A stretch of DNA of 64,000 nt from an uncultured Lachnospiraceae bacterium. Its GTDB lineage: Bacteria > Bacillota > Clostridia > Lachnospirales > Lachnospiraceae. Under the pieces are notes generated by a model. It did no database searches. It saw only the letters and a program-made list of their open reading frames with translations, and had not been told where the DNA came from. The stretch spans positions 1 through 64,000 of the forward strand of contig ONHF01000004.1 of the NCBI GenBank assembly GCA_900317555.1. Reading direction: 5' to 3'. Position numbers and translations under genes: made by a program. Below, piece after piece: positions 1 through 8,013 of this stretch (within the stretch, counting starts at the first letter, position 1; each line of letters begins with the position of its first letter).

Positions 1-78
1 TGAAGTCAGAATGCAACGAAAAAACCTTTATTTTTAACAAAAACTCACTATCGGCCACCTCATTAATCCGGTCGAGAG

Positions 79-444
79 TTAATTATCTGGAAATCCACAC
101 TCAAAGAACGCCACTGTGGCAAGTGACAGTACCTGACCGGCAAGAACGCTCGCCTTTCTCTCCACACCAACCTTGAACGCATGCATCCATCTTCCGACCA
201 CAAGATAAAGAACCATGTAGATCCCTATCGCCATGCCAAGATTTCCGAGTCCAAGCAGCCAGCCGGTATTGTTGTGATCCTTCACATATTCATGCCAGAA
301 CCAATAAAATGCTGCGGTCGCGAGAAATGTATAAATCAGAACACACACACACCGATACAAATACTTCCGATGCGGTATGTGGACAGATTGATTATTAGTA
401 TTCCGGTTTCTGCCTGAACACCCGTTCTCTTTATCATCACTCAT
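79..444 (-). pseudogene. Truncated N-terminal part of a polyprenyl glycosylphosphotransferase (sugar transferase)
   Basis: The 121-residue product has a polar N-terminus, two hydrophobic membrane segments (about residues 28-48 and 64-85) and then a cytoplasmic-looking segment ending in FPDN. The pattern around GNLGMAIGIYMVLY and the following basic stretch resembles the N-terminal membrane region of WbaP/CpsE-type enzymes, which start polysaccharide repeat units on undecaprenyl phosphate. The same region occurs in the complete enzyme at 19898-22327. The nucleotide-binding-like middle and the catalytic C-terminal domain are missing, so it should be non-functional as a transferase. It sits at the far 3' end of the polysaccharide locus and is probably a leftover from recombination between related loci. 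A small genuine membrane protein is less likely. Confidence 0.6.
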
Positions 445-654
445 AGACTTCTATTTTCCCTGCCAGTCCATTTTTGTAATCCCAGACAACAAAAGTCTTT
501 TGATCATACTACAAAGGCTATTGTACTGCATCTGGCATCTTTCTATTCAAAAATTCTTATCACTAAAACCTTGACGCAGTAATTTCTCTGCTGATCTACA
601 TACACTCCCGTTTCTCAAGCAAGTCACCAATTCCTAATTTCGTCTAAGATATGG

Positions 655-1398
655 TTAGTTTGACTTCAGCAGCAGAAATTTCCCCATCTCCTGCGCCACG
701 CATTCAAACCAGTAAAACCGGCTGTATCCGTTTTCCCGATAGACAGCATATTTCGTAGAAATACGATCCAGCGTATTGCGAAATGATTTCCGGGAGCTCC
801 ACCCTCCAATGACAAAATCAGTCAGCACTTCGTCGGTGATCAGGATCTTTTTTCCCATCTTCACCGCTTTAAGATACCAGCCATAATCGGCGTGAACATT
901 GCTGAGTTTATACTCCCCCACCTCACGGTAACACTGCCTTGTCACAAACATGGCCGGATGATTGAAATGCCTGGATGTCTGGTAATGCGTGTTTTTCGCA
1001 TGCTTGGTGATGATCTGGCTGCTCCCATTGTGGATTCGGATAGCTCCCATCAGAATGTCAAAGTCGTTCTCACTTTGCAGCTTCTCCACGGTCTCAATGG
1101 CACGCGGGTCATAATAATCATCACTATTCAAAATTCCGACAAGATCTCCGGTGGCAATCCGTATTCCTTTATTCATCGCATCATAAGGGCCCTGATCCTT
1201 TTCGGAAAAAACTCTGAGCGCCATCCCGTATTGCTCATATTCATTCCGATAGCGTTCCACAATTTCCAGCGTTTTATCTGTGGACCCGCCATCCATGATC
1301 AAATGTTCCACATGATGACTGCTCTGCCCGACCAGTGAACCCATAGTCCTGTCGATCGTCTCTTCACTGTCGTATGTCACTGTTACTATTGATACCAT
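655..1398 (-). CDS. Glycosyltransferase family 2
   Basis: The 247-residue protein begins MVSIVTVTYDSEETID, the usual first beta strand of a GT-A fold. MDGGSTDKT is the nucleotide-binding stretch and LNSDDYYDP carries the DxD-like motif that binds metal and nucleotide sugar, near residue 93. It resembles WcaA-type transferases that add one sugar to a lipid-linked repeat unit at the inner face of the membrane. The ATG at 1396-1398 is preferred because it starts exactly at the fold and has an AGAGAAG-like site upstream; a start 51 bases further upstream is possible. It is the last complete gene of the cluster. Donor and acceptor cannot be predicted. Confidence 0.88.
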   Translation of the reverse strand: MVSIVTVTYDSEETIDRTMGSLVGQSSHHVEHLIMDGGSTDKTLEIVERYRNEYEQYGMALRVFSEKDQGPYDAMNKGIRIATGDLVGILNSDDYYDPRAIETVEKLQSENDFDILMGAIRIHNGSSQIITKHAKNTHYQTSRHFNHPAMFVTRQCYREVGEYKLSNVHADYGWYLKAVKMGKKILITDEVLTDFVIGGWSSRKSFRNTLDRISTKYAVYRENGYSRFYWFECVAQEMGKFLLLKSN

Positions 1399-1477
1399 CT
1401 CTAAGCTTCTCTGTTCAGAATACTTCCATACGTTTGTCTGTCCAGGCACAAGTGGTCTTTAATTTCAAATCCTTAAT

Positions 1478-2596
1478 TCAGCATGACTCCTTCCACATAT
1501 CCAGATATTCCTGCGCAATACACGGGGGAGCATATCTCCTGATCACATTCTCGCATCCCGGCATCACTTTGGCAGACAATATTTTCTGCTTCCACTCCTC
1601 CGGATCGGTGGCATTGTGCACTGTTTCACACAGATGCTCTGTAACTTCTGGAATACTGGTCTCCTCAGTCGTAACAACCGGAGTTCCAAATGCCATTGCT
1701 TCTACCGGCGGCATACCAAAACCTTCGAAAATACTCGGAAATAAAAAAGCCTTGCATTCTCTGTAAAACAAATTCCGAACATCATTGCCTACAAATCCTG
1801 TCAATCTCACCATTCCATACAGATCACACTTCTTCACCAGATCACAAAGTTCCTCCTCTTGCCCGCCGCCCACACCCGACACCAGAAGTGGTAAAAATCC
1901 GGATGAATTGGCGTCCTTCAGACGCTTAAGCGCGTGGATCAATACGGACAAATTTTTGTGAGGCAGCAGCGAAGAGACGGTATAGTAGAATTGTTTGTGC
2001 TTCACGCCGTATTTTTGCAGCACGCTGACGTTCGCGCAGGCGTTTACATCAATACCTACCGCGTCGTAAATTCGTTTGATTTTTGAAGGATCCACGTGAT
2101 ACTCCGCAACGATATCGTCCTTCACATAATCGGATATCGCTATAACGCGATATGACTTTCTTACAGCATTTTTCCAGGAACACTTCATCCAAAGCACGCG
2201 TGCCGCACTGAAATACTCCGGGTAGTGGATGGCCTGAAGATCATGAATCACAGTATAAAACCGAATATTACCGACCTTGGTAAACGGCATGCTGTATGTA
2301 GGTTCCAGACATTGATCTATCCCGTTCTGACGTAAGAGATGACATAGCTTTGTATTCTGCCAAAATACGCGCCTCCTCTGGTCAGCGCAACATGTGTCAG
2401 CAACCAAAACGTGAAAATGTTTCATGCTCCAAAAGGATTGGAATAATTGAGCATTATCTCTTGCGGCAATCAGATAAAACTCCACCTCAGCACAACTAAT
2501 TTCCATCAGTCCATGAAGAAGATTGAAAATGCTGGATTCGGTTCCTCCCACCTTGCCGTGTCGTACCCATGTTAAATCTATTGCTACTTTTTTCAT
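1478..2596 (-). CDS. Glycosyltransferase family 4 (GT-B fold)
   Basis: The 372-residue protein has two Rossmann domains. The N-terminal half starts KKVAIDLTWVRHGKVGGTES, a glycine-rich donor/acceptor loop. The C-terminal half contains SSLLPHKN followed by the signature FPSIFEGFGMPPVEAMAFGTPVV, with the EX7E-type glutamates that bind the nucleotide-sugar phosphate, and TSIPEV after it. It should add one sugar to the growing repeat unit in the cytoplasm. The ATG at 2594-2596 has AAGAGAAG upstream; a GTG seven codons earlier is an alternative. It lies between the polytopic membrane protein and the GT2 on the same strand. Sugar specificity is not visible. Confidence 0.9.
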   Translation of the reverse strand: MKKVAIDLTWVRHGKVGGTESSIFNLLHGLMEISCAEVEFYLIAARDNAQLFQSFWSMKHFHVLVADTCCADQRRRVFWQNTKLCHLLRQNGIDQCLEPTYSMPFTKVGNIRFYTVIHDLQAIHYPEYFSAARVLWMKCSWKNAVRKSYRVIAISDYVKDDIVAEYHVDPSKIKRIYDAVGIDVNACANVSVLQKYGVKHKQFYYTVSSLLPHKNLSVLIHALKRLKDANSSGFLPLLVSGVGGGQEEELCDLVKKCDLYGMVRLTGFVGNDVRNLFYRECKAFLFPSIFEGFGMPPVEAMAFGTPVVTTEETSIPEVTEHLCETVHNATDPEEWKQKILSAKVMPGCENVIRRYAPPCIAQEYLDMWKESC

Positions 2597-2668
2597 GCTT
2601 CTCTTAATTGCAGGCACAACTTATCACCTTAGACTTGCACAAAAAGCACTTAAATAATATCCCAAAAA

Positions 2669-4141
2669 CTATCTGGCCAAATATTTAAAAAAAACACTCC
2701 CGTCCACCACTCCTGCCGCATTATTATAAGGGTCAAATACTTCTTCATCAGAAGCTGTTCTTTGCATAATAGCTTGACCTGCCTCTGCTGACCTATATGT
2801 CTCGGTAATTGTCCTCCCTATTTCAAAGCATGGGGTCCATGCCCCGATCAGAAAAAGGATGGAAATGAAAATAACCGTCAGCCTGTCCCTCTGTTTTCTC
2901 GCTTCTCTCCAAGATGTATATACAAGGTACCACAACACCATCAGTGCCGGTATTGAGGCTCGCATACAAAAATCCATGCTATGTCCTACATGGATCCATG
3001 GGCAAACCAGAAGAATCACGAGAGTAAGTGCGAATAATGGATTATTCTTCTGATAATGATAAATACTCAGAAAATACACGCCCACTTCCAAGATGATGAA
3101 TACAATATAATACATCAGCTGCGCTTTGGAAAACTCATTAACCGTTTCAGTTGTATACCCAAGAGAACCATTTGAGAGGAGGAACAGTCCACATAATAAA
3201 CCGACGCTACCACCTCCCAGAATATTCTCCTTCGTCAGGAAGCTGCAAAGCCATCCTCTCCCTTTCTGATTAAAGATTGATCTGTAAATCAAATATGGCA
3301 GCATCCCAATAAACGGCAGAGTACATGTCAGAACTCCGAAACTCCACAAAAAGACCACGTGGTCATTCTCTTTTTGGCGCATGATCAATAAAAATATGAC
3401 CCATGCATAAATTGCCTGATTAAAGACCCAGAAAAGCTGTGCCATGGGACTTGTATATTGAAACGATCCCCACCATTCCAAATGTTGGAATCCTTCAATA
3501 ACATGCCAGAGATTTTGATCCATTAGTGCTTTTCCAATAATATCCAATCCACTGAAGAACATAAAGCCCAGAAGAGGCCATACAGACAATTTCTGGAGTT
3601 TTTCGCAGATCAGTTGATAGAAAATGGCAACTCCGATAAATGCCCATACCATCTGGAAGAGATAGCCTGCAAGCAATCCAAAAACCTTCCCAACCAAAGC
3701 TGCAGGTAGCCAAAACCCAATGTAATAGACGATTCCTATATTAACTGCGCCCCCGTCAATATGGATGCTTCTTACAACCGGCCAGCGATAATTCACGAGG
3801 GTCTGGAAAACGCCGTTTCGCATGACATGATCAGGATTTTGATAGACCATCCCGCCAACTCCCGAGAAGTAGACCCATAAAGCAATAATAAGAAAAATCA
3901 GAAGCAGTTTTCGTATATTATCAGCATTCCACGCCGGACGCCAGAGTTCTTTCTCGCGATTTATGGACCCAGACAGCATCCATACAACAATTGCCACCGC
4001 CGGAATTCCGAAGTACAGTTTTATCCATCCCAGGAAAAAGATCATCACCGGCAACGATAAATAAAGATAAATTCCGAGAATATCCCATCGTATCGAGTTC
4101 GCAAAACGTTTCATATCATATACCACTTTATTTTGAATCAT
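2669..4141 (-). CDS. Polytopic membrane protein of the polysaccharide locus (possible polymerase or membrane glycosyltransferase)
   Basis: The 490-residue protein is strongly hydrophobic, with about ten or more predicted membrane segments (for example the stretches starting YLSLPVMIFFLGW, LLLIFLIIALWVYF and YIVFIILEVGVYFL). A soluble C-terminal tail ends in DGSVFFKYLAR. I do not recognise a family motif. Its position between rfbG and a GT4, and its size, fit a repeat-unit polymerase (Wzy-like) or a C-type membrane glycosyltransferase; such proteins diverge too far to assign by eye. It is the only obvious Wzy candidate apart from the 806-residue membrane protein at 8014-10434. Starts at 4141 and 4114 are both possible. 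Confidence 0.8.
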   Translation of the reverse strand: MIQNKVVYDMKRFANSIRWDILGIYLYLSLPVMIFFLGWIKLYFGIPAVAIVVWMLSGSINREKELWRPAWNADNIRKLLLIFLIIALWVYFSGVGGMVYQNPDHVMRNGVFQTLVNYRWPVVRSIHIDGGAVNIGIVYYIGFWLPAALVGKVFGLLAGYLFQMVWAFIGVAIFYQLICEKLQKLSVWPLLGFMFFSGLDIIGKALMDQNLWHVIEGFQHLEWWGSFQYTSPMAQLFWVFNQAIYAWVIFLLIMRQKENDHVVFLWSFGVLTCTLPFIGMLPYLIYRSIFNQKGRGWLCSFLTKENILGGGSVGLLCGLFLLSNGSLGYTTETVNEFSKAQLMYYIVFIILEVGVYFLSIYHYQKNNPLFALTLVILLVCPWIHVGHSMDFCMRASIPALMVLWYLVYTSWREARKQRDRLTVIFISILFLIGAWTPCFEIGRTITETYRSAEAGQAIMQRTASDEEVFDPYNNAAGVVDGSVFFKYLAR

Positions 4142-4218
4142 CCACTAAAGTGATTCCTGCTTCCAAAAAAGGAAAAATTCATCAAACATTGCATGCCGGA
4201 CTAACAGCGATTTAGGAA

Positions 4219-5400
4219 TCATTCAAAAAATTCTGCAATTTCCCGATCCATTTCCTCCGGTATGTTCTTCAGTTCAGCCAGATAAATCTGGCTGAACACC
4301 ACTATTTTTTCCATACACTCATCTATATGCCAGCGGGGATGATACCCCAGCATCACTTTAATCTTGGTGCTATCCAATTTCAGGAAGTTTGACTCATGAG
4401 GAGCATGCATTTCCGCCCGGTTCTCCCAATGTGCCATAGGTAATTTCAGCTCTGTTCCAACATGATTCTGATCATTCCACTTACTGCAAAACAGAGTCAC
4501 CAAATCTCCTGTTGTTACACAATCCTCATCGTCCGGCCCTACATTATAGCAAGAGGCCTTTGATCGATCCTCCCATTGTGCCTTTGCCATTGTAAGATAC
4601 ATAGCAAGGGGCTCCAATACATGCTGGTAAGGTCTGGTAGAATATGGGTTGCGCACCCCAATCACTGCCTCTTCCAGGCCTTCATGCAAAGCCTTTTCAC
4701 ATGCCCTGACACAATCCGGAATGATCCGATCATTGGCAAAATCTCCGCCGCCAATCACATTTCCTGCTCTTGCCGTGCTGACAGCCAGATACCGTTTCTG
4801 TTTTCCCGTGACTTCATCGTCCGTTCCATCCATGGAAGAGAAGAACGAATTGCAATACGAATGCACTGCTAACTCCGCACACGATTTAGAATTTGAATAT
4901 GGATCAAATCCATCCAAAGGTTCATCCTCCCGATAGCCCCAGATCCACTCATTATTCTTATACACCTTGTCTGTCGTAATCATGACAGCCGACCGGACAG
5001 ACTCAGTCTGCCGTATGCATTCCAAAACATTAACTGTCCCCATTACGTTAGTTTCATAGGTATAGACCGGCTCTTTATAAGAATCTCTTACTATCGGCTG
5101 AGCCGCCAGGTGAATTACAATCTGAGGCTGGTACTCTTGAAAAATCTTTTTCAATTCTTGCAGATCCCGGACATCTCCGACAGCATTAACAAACTTTCCA
5201 CTTCTCTGGTATTTCTCGAACCCGGCCATGGAAAACAGATTTGGATTCGTCGGTGCAGGAAGTGAATACCCGATGACCTTTGCCCCTGCATTCAGCAGAA
5301 TTCGTGTCAGCCAGGTTCCTTTGAATCCCGTGTGTCCAGTCACGAGAACTATTTTATCCTTGTAAAACTGTAGTAATATATCTCTTGATTCGGTCTTCAT
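4219..5400 (-). CDS. rfbG: CDP-glucose 4,6-dehydratase
   Basis: This 393-residue short-chain dehydratase converts CDP-D-glucose to CDP-4-keto-6-deoxy-D-glucose, the second step to CDP-3,6-dideoxyhexoses. The NAD-binding loop is GHTGFKGTWL near residue 23, the typical RfbG form. Next come HLAAQPIVRDSY, TTDKVYKN, and the catalytic YxxxK as YSNSK in DPYSNSKSC. YSTRPYQHVLEPL further on is also characteristic of the family. The ATG at 5398-5400 is chosen because GGAG lies eight bases upstream; an in-frame start 19 codons earlier lacks a site. It is separated from rfbF and rfbH by a scar region, so the pathway genes are split within one strand-consistent locus. Confidence 0.94.
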   Translation of the reverse strand: MKTESRDILLQFYKDKIVLVTGHTGFKGTWLTRILLNAGAKVIGYSLPAPTNPNLFSMAGFEKYQRSGKFVNAVGDVRDLQELKKIFQEYQPQIVIHLAAQPIVRDSYKEPVYTYETNVMGTVNVLECIRQTESVRSAVMITTDKVYKNNEWIWGYREDEPLDGFDPYSNSKSCAELAVHSYCNSFFSSMDGTDDEVTGKQKRYLAVSTARAGNVIGGGDFANDRIIPDCVRACEKALHEGLEEAVIGVRNPYSTRPYQHVLEPLAMYLTMAKAQWEDRSKASCYNVGPDDEDCVTTGDLVTLFCSKWNDQNHVGTELKLPMAHWENRAEMHAPHESNFLKLDSTKIKVMLGYHPRWHIDECMEKIVVFSQIYLAELKNIPEEMDREIAEFFE

Positions 5401-5481
5401 CGCATTTCTCCATTCCTGATTGCTAAAATTTCCTTTGATACTGATAATACTTTTCATATCCTTGTCCTATTGCCCGTAATC

Positions 5482-6822
5482 TCATTGAACGTTTTTATTG
5501 CCCAAATAAGCCTCTTCTTTCTCTGTCTGATGGCTCTTTTTTCTTACTCCCCAGAGAAACAAGCCTAAAAAAGCTGCCGATAGCACTGCCATCAGAATCA
5601 GGTATAGGACAGCCGCACCTCGAATTTCATAAACACGGACTACCGGATTGGAAAGCAATAAAGCAAGCAGAGCAATGATCCCATATCCGAATGCCAGATA
5701 TCTCTGCATTCGAATAATTGTAATCAACGTCTGCAGAAGACCTGACAGCCCCAGGTAACCGCCACCCAGCAAAAGGATCAGAAGGTCTGCTTTATACGGC
5801 GTCAGATCTGTCGAATAAATCCATGACAGGACCGGAATTCCGATCAGCCATCCTCCAGCCAGACATAAGGCTGTGATCATAAATACAATTCCCATCTGCA
5901 CAAAGGATCGCTTGATGAATCCTCTAATATCCCGCTCACCCCACATAAAAGAGAGCTCAGTTATCATAGGATTGAATATAAAATTATTAAGCAGTCCAAC
6001 TACAAAAACCGGCATCGCAATAAAACCATAGCAAGCCTGCATCTGATCGCTCAGTTCTGCATCAATTGCATACTTTTGTGCATTGCCAATATAGAATGAT
6101 AAAAAAGTACTGATGAACAAAGGAAATGTAACTCTTAGAAGGCTCCCCACGGAATTGCAATACTGGCCCGTCCTATCCGCTAATTTTCCTATGCAATCCA
6201 TTGTTGCATCTGCTCCGGGATGCAAGCAATCGCTTACAAGCCACATCATCCAAAGAAAACAGAGGCAGGTGTAAATTGTTCCAATAGCAGTGGCCCACAT
6301 TTGATCATCCGTAATAATCAGTACTGCTGTCCAGACTAAAATTGTCGAAAATGTTCGGAGTGTCAGCATCTTTGATGCAATGTCCAGCCTCCCTTCCTGC
6401 TGCAGTCTGCCATGGAATACATCCTCAATGGAATCTACCATTTTAAACAGACACATCCACAGAATTACAAGGGATTTGTGCATCGAATAGCTATTTACAT
6501 TCGCCGTATAAAGCAGAAAGAGCAGCGATACAATAAACATCAGAAGCGTTGTGATATATCGGGATCTTTTATAGGCATTGAAACTGTACTGCTGTTTAAC
6601 ATCCGATACCTGATAATACCGCATTCCGTATTTCCCAATATTAAGGAACAAATTTGCATCTGCATATGCAATGGTGAATACCCCCGCTTCCATCAGTCCG
6701 ACGACTCTCGTCAGGATCATCAAAAAAATAACAGACTGGAAAGCATTCAGCATGCTGCCAGCCATGTTCCAGATATAACTGGACCGGTCTATGTCATTCG
6801 AACACTCTAGGAATTTTTTCAC
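5482..6822 (-). CDS. Polysaccharide flippase (Wzx/MATE-like)
   Basis: The 446-residue protein has about twelve membrane segments and starts in the manner of oligosaccharide flippases: SSYIWNMAGSMLNAFQSVIFLMILTR followed by GVFTIAYADANLFLNIGKYGMR. It should move lipid-linked repeat units across the cytoplasmic membrane. It is full length, in contrast to the N-terminally truncated flippase half of the chimera at 19898-22327, so it is the likely working Wzx of the locus. It precedes rfbG by about 80 bases. The C-terminus is a charged cytoplasmic tail ending GNKNVQ. The exporter assignment is firm; the exact substrate is unknown. Confidence 0.9.
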   Translation of the reverse strand: MKKFLECSNDIDRSSYIWNMAGSMLNAFQSVIFLMILTRVVGLMEAGVFTIAYADANLFLNIGKYGMRYYQVSDVKQQYSFNAYKRSRYITTLLMFIVSLLFLLYTANVNSYSMHKSLVILWMCLFKMVDSIEDVFHGRLQQEGRLDIASKMLTLRTFSTILVWTAVLIITDDQMWATAIGTIYTCLCFLWMMWLVSDCLHPGADATMDCIGKLADRTGQYCNSVGSLLRVTFPLFISTFLSFYIGNAQKYAIDAELSDQMQACYGFIAMPVFVVGLLNNFIFNPMITELSFMWGERDIRGFIKRSFVQMGIVFMITALCLAGGWLIGIPVLSWIYSTDLTPYKADLLILLLGGGYLGLSGLLQTLITIIRMQRYLAFGYGIIALLALLLSNPVVRVYEIRGAAVLYLILMAVLSAAFLGLFLWGVRKKSHQTEKEEAYLGNKNVQ

Positions 6823-7064
6823 TTCGCACCTTCACAGTATATTTTATAAGACTTTTCATTGTGATTTGAACTGTTCCAGCCAGTTATCAATCTTTTTTGT
6901 ATTCATCATTAATCTGGAACTGTAATTTCTCTCGCTTCTATTTGCTTTGTTTATAAACAAATGTGATAAGTTTCGTACGCTGCCGTATCTGTATTATCTG
7001 AACCAGACTGTTACTACTGTCTATCTGATTATTTGTTGCCAAAGTGTTGCCAACAAACTTACAT

Positions 7065-7280
7065 TTATTCTTCTGGATCTTCCTCAACAGAAACAGATGC
7101 AGCTTTCATTTTATCAAGCAGTGTTTTCTCGGCTGCGCTTAATTCGCTCGTCATCCCGAACATAAAGTCCTTCATGACATTGAAACGAATCATTCGATTG
7201 GTATGCTTATTCAAGCCCTCAGAAGATGCAAGTTTATATCTTTTGAGCCAATCGTATAGTGTCTTTTCATTTTCATCCAC
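7065..7280 (-). CDS. Small hypothetical protein or remnant
   Basis: A GTG-started frame encodes 71 residues rich in Lys and Glu (DENEKTLYDWLKRYKLASS at the start, VEEDPEE at the end). No family is recognised. The frame stays open for some codons upstream of the GTG, and it lies directly beyond the broken IS30 transposase in the same orientation, so it may be the tail of a truncated gene. No convincing ribosome site was seen. Confidence 0.3.
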   Translation of the reverse strand: MDENEKTLYDWLKRYKLASSEGLNKHTNRMIRFNVMKDFMFGMTSELSAAEKTLLDKMKAASVSVEEDPEE

Positions 7281-7364
7281 ATCCCCCGTTAGATCGATAT
7301 CATTACTGAAAACAGCATATGAGTCTTCTCAGACATTTCAAGCTCGGGATGAGCCTGGAGGATC

Positions 7365-7832
7365 TCATAGGGGGGACTGGCCCTGTTTGAGAAGGGGTTT
7401 TATCACCTCTGCTTTCCGGGCGGCTTCCGCTGCAGTCATATTTACCCCTGCGCGGGAGTCGGAAAGAGTTTCCCTGTACTCATGGTCTGCTTCCTGCGGA
7501 TCGTAGAAGTACTTATTGAAGCGGCAATGGGAATAATAGCTGCATCCGTTGCAGGCTCCCGGTGAGCGGTCCCTGCGTCCGCAGTGAAAGGGAAAATAGC
7601 CGGGGCAGTCGGATGTACAGCTGCGGCCGTACGGGCATTTCTTATACACTGCGCATTCCAATGGCAGTGGGCATTTATACCTCAGTGTCCTGTGCAGCCT
7701 TATTTCTTTTCCGACAGTGGATTTGTCCTTGCCAATGATAGAGGCAATAGCGGTCTTGGTGGAATTATTACGGATTCCTGCTTCAATAATCACCCTGTCC
7801 TGCAGTGTAAGATGGGACATTTCCTTGCCCAT
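7365..7832 (-). pseudogene. Truncated and frameshifted IS30-family transposase
   Basis: The 155-residue fragment begins MGKEMSHLTLQDRVIIEAGI, the usual helix-turn-helix start of IS30 transposases. The Cys-rich stretch found in Firmicutes members follows (CPYGRSC, then CGRRDRSPGACNGC). The frame closes just after KQGQSP at a run of six C. Reading one base differently continues with YEILQAHPELEMSEKT, which matches the family, so one extra C has broken the gene. The catalytic DDE domain is absent altogether. Both the frameshift and the deletion show that the element is dead. It sits in the scar between the flippase and the large membrane glycosyltransferase. Confidence 0.85.
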
Positions 7833-8013
7833 ATATGTCACCTGCCTTTTCACAGACAGGCACCGGATAACAATCATTGTAGGGCAAAAGTGAAAGAGTT
7901 AATGCAACATCTGAAGAAGTGGAATTCCGTGAAAGACTTACTTCCACATGACCTCCCACAGAGTGGAAGTTAACTTTTCACTTCAGACATGAAATCTCTC
8001 AAATATATAGGCT

